In this document: positions 35,700 to 48,000 of the stretch, piece after piece | Layout: every line of letters starts with the position of its first letter | How positions within the stretch are numbered: the stretch's first letter is position 1 | Origin: Metarhizium brunneum | Lineage: Eukaryota; Ascomycota; Sordariomycetes; Hypocreales; Clavicipitaceae | NCBI RefSeq assembly: GCF_013426205.1 | Contig: NC_089425.1 | Coordinates: 1,054,001 to 1,118,000 of the forward strand | Reading direction: 5' to 3' | Length of the DNA: 64,000 nucleotides | Program-made: the position numbers and the translations under genes | The notes under the pieces: generated by a model | What the model saw: only the letters and a program-made list of their open reading frames with translations | Told to the model about the DNA's origin: nothing | Databases searched by the model: none

Positions 35700-37459
35700 C
35701 CTTTAAATGGAGCGGAAACGCATTGGACATGTATCCAAGCCAAAGCCTGGGAACGGCGATCAAGGCAAATCTCGCCGACTCAAACGCCCCAGAGAATAGG
35801 CATCCAGTACCGTGAAATTTTGGCATCGAACACGTCAGACTCAGTATCCATCTTATTGCATGGATGAAAACCTCTTTTCTCAGGGTTCGATTGCGACTTC
35901 TCCTAGCTACCCAAGAATTGCACATGGAGTCGGATAAATGCCCGTAATATAAGAAAAGTAATATCATGATACTGATCAATAAATTGTCTATTCCCTCTGA
36001 TGATATGTCTCGCCTGTCTTCAATCTTGGTTCGTGGCTGCTGTATACTGATGTAACTTGTGTGAGACTGCAAAGAGCGACCGATAACGTAGAACATTTTG
36101 GAGCCCAGAATGCGGGATACATCTGGTATATCCTATGGAAGCAAGTTAATGCATCCCACGACGTTTTTTGGTACGTTTCAGGGACGAGAGCTATTAGCTG
36201 CAAGTCCCTCTTTGCCAACAGACATGTGCTAGGACGATGGATGGGTGCTTTGTTGGTAAGTCGGTGGCGAGACACATGCACTGCGACAGATACGCCCAGC
36301 GCGGGATTTTCACCTTATTCCCTCTCGAGCACTTGAATCTTTGTCCTGGAAAGTTATCAGAAGATGTCTGCTTTTGAGCCCTACTCTATCCAGCCAAGGC
36401 TGTGGCACCTGTCATCTCTGCTTGTTACTCCGGTGTTATGGTTAACTTTGTAGCCACTTATCCATTGAGTCAAATGCGGGTCAATATGCGAGTTTCACAC
36501 GCAATGCGTGGGACTTTTGCATCTCACTGCCATGAACCAACAACAAGATGTTGGTCTGTAGAAACATACGGAAATAGTCTGTAAGATTGACGTCCAGGGT
36601 TGAATCAAGCCTTGAGACGGCTACATGTGGAGAAAGAAGACGGCTCCAGGACTCTGCCTTGGTTGACGGGCGACGTGTATAATCCAGTGAGAAACTAATA
36701 AGATGGTAATCTCAAGCAGTAATCTACCAAAAGCCTCTCCGCGTGGGGGCAAAGTGGCTACATAGCAATTATCCATTATCCGGAGGTTTGGAGTCATTGA
36801 ATCTTGTTGGAATCACCGATCCATGTTCATACGACATGCCGCTTTTTGAAGACCACGTTTCTAGGAACTCTGTTTAGCTATGGGTCAATAGGGGTATATA
36901 AATATACGTAGAGCTCCGTACTTGGTAGAACAGAGGGATTTATTGGAGGCCCAACCTTTCCATGCAACATGGTGTTGGAACCAAGTTCATTGTACCAGGC
37001 CTCCTGTACCTTCAGAACTCTAACATGCACGGCACCGCTCCAATATTATCTTGCTACATCGAACCATTTACAGCCAGGAGCTTGAGTCGTTGCCGCAACT
37101 GCATTCATGGGTGGTCAAATGCCACTTCTTCTTTAAATACCTACCAGGACCATGCTTCATGCAACAGTGACCTAAGGCCTAGCAATGAGCATCGATTACA
37201 TGCTATACATCCTTTTCAAAGAGAACGTAGTCAACCTTCAATCTGATGGGCGCTTCGCTCCCCAACAACAAATCTGCCAACTACGCAAACGGCCCCGATT
37301 CACTACTAGGATAAATCCCACCAAGGACAAGTCCACAAGTCCATAATGCCATGTACAGTCGCCAATCGTGATAGTATTCCACAACAGTCCATGTCACCAC
37401 CGCATGTTGACGTACTATATCCCAGCACTGAACCCTAGCCCTCCCTGGCCCCTGGTCCC
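35700..37459. other. Intergenic region, no gene seen
   Basis: Only short unrelated open frames occur, and none has recognisable motifs or splice structure. The stretch separates the peptide-precursor group from the 781-aa gene. Confidence 0.45.
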
Positions 37460-40228
37460 TCAAGGAGACAAGATGACATTCACTGACTGGGGCAAGTTGT
37501 GGCTCGCTGAGCCATCCACAGGCGGCCACGTCTCAGTAATAGACACGGGGTAGGTATTCGGGACGCCGGTGCCCGTGTAGAGGGCCAGGGTGATGGCACC
37601 GCCAGAGGGGACGGATGCCTCGCCGGTGCCAGTAAACGTCAGGGGCGTCGAGCCATCGCTGGCCATGGGGCCGGGGACGACCTTGACGTTGGCAAACGCC
37701 GGCGTGCCGTCTGCGTCCACCACGATTTGGAAGATGTTGGACTTAGTCGAGTCCGGGGAGCCAAGGGTCCACCTGCCGGGCTTGAACTTGTTGGCCGTCA
37801 CGAGGCCGCGGCCTTCGGGCTCGGAGCTGAGCGTGAAGGAAATACCCTTGAGCATGATGGGGGCGGCGCCCGTGTTTTTGCCCTGGATGAGCACCTCGAC
37901 GGCAGTCTGTCCGCCCTTGAGCGGCTTGTGGTACGACCAGTCGAGTTTGGTCTCGGGCGCGATTCCGGGGGCGCTGACCGGGTTCGTACTATAGCCGAAT
38001 TGCGTCATGGACCTCATTTTATTGGTGACGGGAGAAGGGACGCTGGTCTTGCCGGACGTGAGGCTGCGGTAGAGAGAGACAGTCGCCCGTGTTAGTTTGG
38101 GGGTTTCCCACGCACGATATGCTCGCTCTCTGTGGGCGGAAGTGGACTTACGGTTGATATTCAATGGTGGCCAGGATTTCTCCCATGTTGCCAACGCACG
38201 GCGCCGAAAATTTAAAGGTACCATTTCCCGGGTACACAAACTTGGCGCTCGTTTGAAAGGCCTCGGCCAAGTTCTTCTCGAGGGTCTGGACGTGGGTGGA
38301 GATTTGTCTGACAATCTCGGCCCGGATATTTTCTGCTTGGTTTGGGGGCGAATAGCTTTGCTGCTGCTCGTGTTGTGGTTGAGTGACCATGGCGTTGCAG
38401 TCGCTCTTGGAGCCGGCGTTGACACTCAGCTTGAGCACGCCTCCCTCGACGCTATCAATGTTGATCCCCATGCTCCAGGAGGCTTCAAACCTGTCCCTGG
38501 TGTGGGGTTAGCGAGGAGCTCTTCAACTGGACGCTGCGGTTGGCAGAAGCAATAACTGCAAAAGGGCCGGGATCGTGTATGTAACTCTGGGGATGGGGGA
38601 TTCCTTACCTCAGCCATCCAAAGGGCCGCTGCATGGCATCGTTGTCGGCCCATTCGATGTCGTACTTGTACACTGACAAGCCCGAGAGGGTAAAGCCCTG
38701 CCCACCGGGCGTCCACTTGAAGTCGACCTGGGAGGTGCCCGTGGCATCGTAGCTGCCGTACACATTGTAGTCGGGGTTGTGCCCGTGCGGCGAGAGGGTG
38801 GACGTGTATTCAGACGTAAACTGGTACGCGGTCGGGTCGGACTGCGTGCCTGACTTGATGACGGGTTTGAAGACAAAGAACTGGTCGTTGGTGTCCTGGT
38901 GCGCCTGGTCGTTGCCGATGGCATAGCTCCAGGAGATGGTGCTCGTGCCGCCGCTGTAGGAGAAGTTGCCGCCCGTAGGGTAGACGATGGAGGTCTTGTT
39001 GAAGGCCTGCAGCATGGGCAGTAGAAAGCTCTCGAGGAAGAGCTGATGGCTCAGAGTATAGGTGCCGTCGATGCGCGGCCCGCCAATGGTCGAGGCCTGG
39101 GTGGTGAAGTTGCCGGCGGAGGCGAGCTGCTTATCCTTGGGGAGTTCGTGGTTGGAGACCATCTCGCAGTACAGAAGCGCATTGAGGTCGCCCGGCACCT
39201 CGTAGGAGATGACGGGCTTGGGCACCCCCTTGGCGGGATTGGTGTACCCGTAGACCTGGTGAATCATGGCAGTCGGCTGGAAGGTTGGTTTGAGGGGATC
39301 AACTGGGAGTCACGCATGTCAGCCGAGATGGCGCGCAGAAGCTGGGCAAGATGGCAAAGGACGGCGCTCACTCTTTTCGGGCGGAGGCAGGTTGAACTTG
39401 ACGCCCGTCGTCGTCAGGCCCTTTTGCTCCTGGTCCAGCGCCCAGTGGTTCAGCATGATTTGCAGATCCGTCTCGAGATAGGGGTACTGCTTGATTAACT
39501 GGCCCCAGGACCTCTTGGAGCCGTCTGAGTTGACGCCGAACTGCGAGTTGGCAAAGTCAAAGTCCCGCCAGTGCGCATCTAGACGGCATCGCATCACATG
39601 TCAGTATTCGAGCTTCAATGGGAGACGCCGCGGGGACTCACCGGCCAGCTTGGCGTACAGCCGCTCGATGCTGTAGTCGCCGGGGATGTCAAACTTGTCG
39701 TGGATGAAGTCCCAGATGGCCTGCTGGCGCGCCTGCTCATCGGGATCGGCATCGGGATCGACGACCACGCTCTGGGTCTTGAGGTCAATGGTGACGGCGA
39801 GGTTCCAGCCGGCCAGCGCCTCGACGTGATCCGGATCGTCGTCGTCGTCGGCGGGGATGGTGATGTTGCCGTCTTTGAAGCTAGTCGAGGTTAGTTTCCC
39901 GCACTGGTTAGAGCTAGGGTTAGGGTTCGAAGGGTTAGGGTTCACATTGCATTGACATCACGTACCGCATGACATACAGGGCCGACGTCAGGGAAAGATC
40001 GGCGCCAACGCCGCCGCCCAGCAGCAGGCGGGGCGAGTACAGGGACCCTTTGATGCTACCAATGCGATGGCTGGAGAAGTCGACGTTGCCATAGTCGGGG
40101 AATTGCTCGTACAGCTTGTCAAAGGAGTCATTGATGATTTTCTGCGACACGGCCACCACCTGGTCGTAATGACCGTGCGCCGTCGCACACGAGGTCTGGA
40201 GGCGCAGGAGGACGTCGGAGTCGGTCAT
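37460..40228 (-). CDS. Uncharacterised 781-aa protein, divergent partner of the TcA-like gene
   Basis: Six exons fit with consistent phases: 39966-40228, 39642-39880, 39372-39578, 38609-39302, 38152-38490 and 37460-38063. All donors are canonical (GTACGT, GTGAGT, GTGAGC, GTAAGG, GTAAGT). The start is MTDSDVLLRLQ. There is no signal peptide or TM helix, so a cytosolic or non-classically released protein is likely. The sequence is rich in beta-type segments and Gly/Ser/Thr, for example NYSGG-like turns, VDFKWTPGGQGFTLSGLSVYKYDIEW split over 38.7 kb, and GTGVPNTYPVSITE near the end. An acidic run, ADDDDDPDH, begins exon 2's variable part. I do not recognise the family. Its coding GC is high, like that of the TcA-like gene, and the two are head-to-head across 1.8 kb, suggesting common regulation. 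Intron 1 contains telomere-like repeats. Confidence 0.75.
39914..39942. repeat. Telomere-like repeats inside intron 1 of the 781-aa gene
   Basis: ctagggttagggttc followed by gaagggttagggttc gives two doublets of the GGGTTA unit. They lie wholly inside the proposed 85-nt intron (39881-39965), so they do not alter the protein. Confidence 0.65.
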
Positions 40229-42053
40229 GGTGAAGGAGAGGCGGGAATAGGCAGGGAATTGGCTGTGAGTTTACTATCAATTGATGTCTCTATCGACCAG
40301 ACCACGGATGGCGCAGACGGCGGAACGGCCCATTGCCCTTATAGTAGACATGGACGCCTGTCTCCTTGATTCAATGTTCCCAGCCAGTCTGCCAGTCTGC
40401 CCGCCCCATGAATCCATATTGATCGCAGCTATCAAATCCGCCCCGGTCCGGCCGCGTAATGGATCGCATTGCGCCAATAGTTCCATTCCGACGTTGTCAT
40501 CTCAATTGGCCCCGAGACGAGCATCACATCCCTCAGCCAGCCACCAATCCCCAATTCCGGTCGTGTGCAGCTGTTTATTGCATTGACAGCTGCTGGTCTC
40601 TGGGTGGCCGAGCTGTGAGCTGAAAGCCATTGATTCCATGCGACCAAAGCCGGGATACCAGACGGAACCAACCGTCAAGTCGACGTTGACCCCTCTTTCC
40701 ACGGCTGTTGCGGGCATCAACTGATGGAACATTGAAATGTCCGGTCGTACGCGGGCTACCCAAGCACTTAAGTAGCACATGTACGCATGTGCACATGCAT
40801 GTACATATGTCCGGTAGCCTCTTTGTTACATCACAGATCGGTCAGCTTCAATGTCATCTGTCATGGATGCGTCTGCCGCTTGTGACATCTGCGGTCTCCG
40901 CCCTCGACCCACATATATCGGCAGTTCAGCAGCAAAGCAAAGACGACATGCATGTGGGATATTGACGTGACGTTGACCTCGTTGCCAGGTGCCTTCACAG
41001 CATTGCATTTGTAGAAGAGGGGTCAAAGAATGAGACTGGCTGACGCCAGAGTGACGATATCTGCATTCATACTTCCCACGATTGCCTGCGTCAAGGTCCT
41101 TGTCAATTGCTGTTTTCCCCTCGTCATCGATCGGGCCCTTCTGGCAACTTGTCCGGCCATCTCGTAAACACTATACAGACACCTGGCATGGACTCTAAAG
41201 TCTGGTGCAAGTTTAAACCCGTGCTTCAACTTGCACAATAAAAAAAGTATCCCGTGAGGAAATAACGCCAACGAACCATGGCCTGCTCTACAGCTGTTCC
41301 CAACTCTCCTTATATTTAATTTTCGTTATTCATTTGATAGCTTCTTTCATCCAAGATACCATTGACGTTGACTTGCTTTATCGTTACATGGCTTCACAAT
41401 TCACAAGTCGTTGCTTCCTGCAATTCCTGATACCGTGTGCCCAACGCACAAATAGCCATTTGATCAAAAGATCCTCCGGCTCAAGCAGCTGCCTGTAATG
41501 CACCTTGCATTATAGATAAGGCCTGCCTACACGGGTGACCGGCCCGCGGCCGCAGCTGTAGTGCCATACACTTTCTAAATAATTTATTGCCTAGAGCGCT
41601 TAGAGACTTGCATATGTGGTTGGTTTCTGCATGAAGACCTGCAGTAGCTGCCTTGCTTTCAACATCTGGCACAAAAGGTTTCAATATGCGGCTGCATAGA
41701 GATGAAAGAGGAAGTGCCTAAAAGAGCGGTCAGCTATCAAGCCGGTTAGTTTCATAGATCAATTTTATGCAGCAATGGCCTTGTAGCTGGACCGCCACTT
41801 TGCGGTCGACACCTTGGACCTCGTGTCACAGCCAGCTTTTGCGAATTGTACCTCTGTAAGAAGGGATTGATCCGCTCTTGTTGTATGTTCTCGGGCGTCC
41901 ATCTTCAGGTCGCACGAGATAAAGCCTCAAAACTGTAAGAAAGAAGGGGAAAAGAAGAAAGAGAAAAAAAAGACACGACCTGGCACTAGACTTGTCCTTG
42001 TACTCCCAGCGTTGCCGAGCTTCACTGGCAATCACAGTTGCCCCTTGACCGCA
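40229..42053. promoter_or_regulatory. Divergent promoter region between the 781-aa gene and the TcA-like gene
   Basis: This is 1.8 kb without a credible gene. It includes an alternating purine-pyrimidine block rich in catg/tgca words (40777-40810, gtacgcatgtgcacatgcat and onward) and an A/G-rich tract just before the TcA-like start (about 41935-41972). Confidence 0.4.
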
Positions 42054-45000
42054 ATGCCTTCTGAGCTAGACGAGAGGCGCTTGAAGGAGGCCAAGAAGCT
42101 CCTGCAAGGCCTGGTAAAAGACAGCAGCAGACTCTTCGCCGCACTCGACCGCACGAAAAGTATTTCTCAGGCTATTGACTCGGTTGGCACTGGTGTTGGC
42201 AGCACTCCAGAGTCGCAACGCCGACTCGCCCTCCTCGCGGACCTGGACCGGGCAGCGGCAGGAAATGTCGAACTCGCCAGCCTGTTCTGGGGACAGAGCC
42301 AGGTTCGCTCCATGTCCGATGCGGCTCGCTGCTACGGCCTTCTGCTCGACCGCGAGGGAGCCGGCGTGGAGGACTTCCAGATGAGATTGTTTGCAGAGCA
42401 GCCGACGGCGACCATTTACAGCCTGGTAAGAGCGGGACACCTCACCATCCAGCCGAAAACCATCCAAACCGCCGTGGTCAATTTGCTTGATAGAGCCGTG
42501 TCGTCTGGGTTCAACATTGGTCGCGACCCAGTCGACAGGCTGCTAAGCAAAGTGGACGCGCTGAGTGCTGGGAAGAAGAAGGATGTCGAGGCGCTCAAGA
42601 GCTTTATCCAGAAGCTTCAAAGACTGCAGGCCCTGGTGAGACTGCCGCAAGATCTCGATGCGCTTCTGAAGTCGTCATTCATGTCTGCGCACCAGATCGC
42701 CCACACGCCGAGGCACTCATTCGTTACAGTCATCGGCCGCCACGGCATTCCAGCCGCGAGCGCCGTCCGCATACACAACCACGCGACGCTCGTGGACATG
42801 CGTAACGAACAAGCGTGGACGGCGCTCCTGGCATCGAAACACGACGTCTCGCTCGCCGCCTTGGCTCGCCCGAAAGCTGCGCCGCCGGTATTGGCAGCCT
42901 CGGCAGTAGCCTCGACGACGGCCCCCTCGCCGCAGGTCACCAGCTACACAAAGATCTTTGGCGACATGACAATCGGGGCCTGTGACGACTGCAGCTCCGT
43001 CAGCAGCCCGGCGGCCTACTTCGTGGACCTGCTCCGGATGCTGAAGAACACGCCGAGCGATGCCACCAAAACCGATTCACCCAGCCTCCTCGACAAGATG
43101 GCAACCCGACGACCCGACCTGTTGACGCTGCAGCTGTCCTGTGTCAATACCAACGTTTTGGTTCCGTACATTGACCTCGCCAACGAGGCGATGGAGTCCT
43201 TCATTAAGAACGTCGGCAGCCTCCTGCCGCCATCGCCCGTCCCGATCCAGGGGTTCAACATGACGGACCAAGACACCAGCGAGGTCAGTCTCTCCGAACC
43301 GCAACACACCGACTACAGCGTCTACAGCAATCAGATAGCGGCCCAGGCGTTTCCGCTCACCGTATTTCCGTACAGTCAGGCGCTCGACCTCCAGCGCCTC
43401 TTCTTTGCGCATCTCAACGCATCGCTGGCCGACGTGATGGTGCTGTTTGGTTCCGCGTCCCGCCTCTTGTCCAAAACACCGACAACAGACACACTTGGTC
43501 TAGCGCAAGACGTGTTGCAGAGCGCGCAGGCGGCCGAGTACCTGGGGCTGTCCCCCGCCGATTACGTCGCCATCACCGGCGCCTCCATCTTCTCCCTCGA
43601 CTTCTTCAAGGCAGTCCTCGACCCGAGCATGCAGCAAGACGCGTACAACGCGAAAATTGGCCTTTTAAGCACGGCGGCGTACTGGGGCTACGAGGCCGCC
43701 GGCGGACAAACGGCAGCGCAGCTGATGCTGTCCGAAGTGGACGAAAAGGGGCTGCCCTTCGTCAAGGCCCAGCTGCTCCGCCGGGCGGACATGACGGTTG
43801 TGGATCTGCTGGATCTGCTTCGGGCGAGAGTGCTCCAGCGCCAGCTCGTGCTTGAGAACGCGGATGGCTCGGCCACATTTTCCGGCGAGCTCCAAGACCT
43901 GCGGCTGCGCCACCCGACGAGCAGCAATGCAAAGGCGCCGCTGACGGAGCTCGATTGTTGGCAGCTGCAGTCGTATATCCGGCTCTGGCGCAGGACCGGG
44001 TGGACGCTGCAAGATCTCGACTGCGCCATTGTTGCATTCGGCGGCGGCGGCGGCACGCGGGTCACGGCGCAGACAATCACGGCCATGGCGGCGGTTCAGC
44101 GCATCTCGGCGCTGACCGGCGTCGACGTGTTCCGGCTGATGCCCATGTGGGGGCCGATGGACACGAATGGGGACCGGTCTCTCTACGCGCGACTCTTCCT
44201 AAAAGCCAAGTCTGGCCGGCCGGACCCGGTGTTCGGCCCGGACGCCCAGGGGCAGTACCTCACGGCCGGTGCGGGTCTGATGGCGAACCGCGCCCCGCTC
44301 CTGGCGGCGTGCGGGCTGACGGAAGAGGGCTTCGCCACTGTTGTCGCGGCGGCCAAGATTACCAACGATAAGCTCGATCTGGCCAACCTGACGGCCGTCT
44401 ACCGCATCGCCGTCTTCTGCCAGTTGCTCGCCGTCGACCCGGTCGACTTTGCGAGCTTGCAGGCAGTCCTGGACCCGAGCCAGTCCGCGTTTGTGAGCCC
44501 CCAGGCGGCCCTCGACGTCATCCAGCAGCTCCAGCAGTTGACCGACGCCGGCCTCAGCCTGGAGCAGCTGCTTTTCCTCACAGGCAATGACGCAGCTCAG
44601 CGTGCCAGGCAATCGGATACAGAGCTTCCCGTCCAGCAAGTCGCCGTCGCCGCGTCGGATGTCATGGTGAACATCCAGAGCCGGATGGCGGCCCTGCCGG
44701 CCGTCGATGCGCACACGACGACGGCGTCGCCAGCAGATGTTGCGGCTGCTGCGGCAGCACTCTACGACCATGAGACGGCGCAGCTAGCCGTGACATTTAT
44801 TGAGAGTAAGTCTTTCGCCGCGATGATGGTATTAATGCCTGGCTAATCTTGTAACCCTAGTGCTTCCCGGGACACCCATCACGGAAGATTCCACCGTGTA
44901 CCAGAGTGTTCTGCTTCCCTACTTCTCCGGCGACGCCCAAGCTGCACACAAGGTCTTCTTCGAGCAGCCGGATCCGACGGGGACAGACGAGGAGAAGGCC

Positions 45001-48000
45001 ATTGCGCGCGAAAACATCCTCGATGCCCGGCGGGTGTTTTTTCTGCAGCACGTCATCGGGCCGCTTCACGCGCGGGCAGCCAAGGATGCCGTGCTACAAT
45101 CCATTACACCCCTATTCCCAGATGTCAAGGCGGCTGTGCTCGGTTTCCTGGTAGAAACTGTTCAGGAGCCGGGGTCGCAGGAGGGCGGGCATCAACCTGC
45201 ATCCCACACCCTCATTCTCGATGTTCTCGGCGGCCTCGCCGCTTCCAACGCGGCAGCTCTCGCCAAGGACTCTTCAGACGTCTTCTTCCGGCCCCCGACC
45301 GCAGACCTTTACCGCTTGTTCGTTCCCGACACGACTCTTACCGCCAGCCCTCTGGTGACCTTGGACGGCAACACCCTCCTTTTCGACAAGGGCACTGATG
45401 GGTGGACATCCAAGCCGGTCCGTCTCTCCAACGGTCAGGCGTACAGCTTGCGCCGCTCAGATGACAGCGGTCTGGCGAGCTGCTCATATTTGACAGAGCG
45501 AAGTCCAGGTCGGCCGTTTGCCCTCGGCGCGTTGATGGCGCGCGAGACGGTTGTCCTAGCGCAGACGGTCTTGCTGTTGCTCTCCCGGGCGGTGCATCTG
45601 TCCACAAGCTTCGAGCTGAGCCTGGATGAAGTACAATTCTTCCAGGGCCAGTCTTCCAGTGGCAGCCTGTTTATTGACTGGGGAAACATCGATTACCAGG
45701 CAATCCAGCGGGCGAAGAGTTACCGGGAGCTGGCTCGCCGGCTGAATGGACCGACGGTCCTCCTGGACTTCTTGAAGTGGACGCAGGGATCTTCCCGGGA
45801 TGGCACCCTCGCCAGCAGTCTTGTGAGCGTCACGAATCTGTCCGCCGCTCAGATTGCCGACTATCTGGGGCAGAGGTTCGCTGGCCTCAGTGAACAGCAG
45901 CTGATTGAGGTTTTTGCGGGAACGGCAGAAGTTGCACGGCTGCTGGACCGCGTCGCCTTCATGAACCGCACGGGAGTGCCGGGCTTGACTCTCAAGCTCC
46001 TGTTCGCGCTCGCGACGCCGGTGCCTCCGCCGACTGCGACGATTGACTTCGATAATGCGGACCAGCTCCGGTGCCTCTTGCAGTCGACGCCGGCCTCGGG
46101 CAACGGCGCGGATCTGGCGACGCAGGTCAACGGCGGGCTGCGGCAACACCAGCGCGATGCCCTGGTCAACTACCTCGTCCAGCATCCCTATATCACCAGC
46201 CGCGGCATCACCGATGCCGACGGGCTGTTCGAGTTCCTCCTCATCGACGTGCAGATGGGCGCGTGTCTCCAGACGTCCCGCATCAAGCAGGCCATCTCGA
46301 CGGTGCAGGTGTACGTGCGCCGCTGCATCCTCGGCCTCGAAAAAGGGGAGCAGGTCGCCAGCAACACGGTCAATCTCGACCGCTGGGCGTGGATGGAGGG
46401 CTACCGGCTGTGGGAGGCGAACCGCAAAGTGTTCCTCTACCCCGAGAACTGGCTCGACGCCAGTCTGCGCGACGACAAGACCGACGTCTTCCGGGCGCTC
46501 GAGTCCGGCATCTTGCAGAACGACCTCGACAGCGCCAAGATTGTCGACCTCGTCAAGGGCTATGTGTACGGCGTCGACGCCATCGCCGACCTGGACGTGC
46601 AGGCCTACCTGTGGAAGAAGGTCGAGGACTATACCGGCACATTCCACTTCTTCGCTCGCACAAGGGCAGCGCCCTACATCTACTACTACCGCTCGCTGGA
46701 CATTGTCCCGAGTCCTTCGGGCCACGGCATCAAGATGTACTGGCAGCCTTGGTCCAAGATTGACGTCGAGGTCCCGGTTCACGAGGTCGGCGCCGACGGC
46801 AAACCGTTGCCCGTGTCGGGTTCATACCTGACTCCGGCGTTGTACGGAGAGCGCCTGTTTCTCCTTTTCCCGCAAATCACCCTCAAGACGGACCCCAACC
46901 CCGCTGCCAAGGACAATACCATCAAGACCATGGAAGATAAAAAGCCGGACGAGATTAAGCCGACCAAGTACTGGCAGGTCCAGATCGGCTGGACAGAGTA
47001 CCGCAACGGCCGGTGGACGCCCAAGCAGATCTCGCAGGCGATTCTTGAGGTCCGAGGGGCCCAGGACACCGACTTCCCGGTCAAGGGGAAGACGCTCCCG
47101 GCAGCAAATATCTGGGCTGAGGCACAGAAACTCCCTGACGTCGCCTCGCTCAAGTTCTGGATCCGGTCCCGGCCCAGCTCCTCGATCCCTTCGGGAGCAT
47201 CGTCCACGGTCGCGGCGTCCTCTCCGGGGCCCAGGAGCGCTCCCGCCCCTAGCACCAGTATCTTGGTCATCGAGGTGGAACGCTGGATCGACGCTGGCGC
47301 CGGGCAGACACCGCGGTACCAAAACTATCCGCTTGGCCGGTTCGAAATGCGTGGATCGCAGGTCATCCTCGCCAACCTCAGCGCCCTCTCTGGCCAAAAC
47401 GATCCCTTCCTGACCCCCTGGCGGCCTACCATCCCGACTGTCTTTGCAAAGATGTCGTACCATATGGCAAAGGCCACGGACAAGCCGACCCCAGGCATTA
47501 CCATCGGCCGAGGAGCGAGCGACAAGGAGCCGCTGCTGGGTATCGTCTCCAAGCTGGTGGACAGCACCCCGAAGAAGGACGTGGTCTGGACCATGTCGTT
47601 TAATGATTCCCAGGTCCGGAATGCGACCGGTTTCATCCAGGACATCATCACCACGGAAAGCACCATCTCGTATGTCACCTACCCCCCCATAGCGTCTACC
47701 ACCACCTTTGCTTCTGACGTGTTCCAGCACACGCTGGACCGAGACCTCGTGTCCATGTCCACGGCGTACGACGGGGTGGACCAGGTTTATGCCTTTCTCG
47801 CCAGCGTGCCTGCCGATGACGCATTCCTCGCCTTTGGGAAACGCAACGGGACCGTTCACGAGCTCTCGACGCCCTACGCCCTCTACAACTGGGAGCTCGG
47901 CGCGCACACCGTCATGCTGCTCATGGAACGGCTGCAGGTCAACCGGCAGTACGACCTGGCCCTCCAAGTGGCGCACCTGGTGTTTGATCCCACCGTCGAC

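Noticed and set aside
40777..40812. catg/tgca-rich tract as an inverted-repeat transposon end
   Set aside because: The symmetry is local and simple-sequence in nature, and no matching partner or target duplication was found.
44806..44860. Split of the TcA-like gene into two proteins
   Set aside because: A canonical 55-nt intron separates the two frames in phase, so it is one gene.
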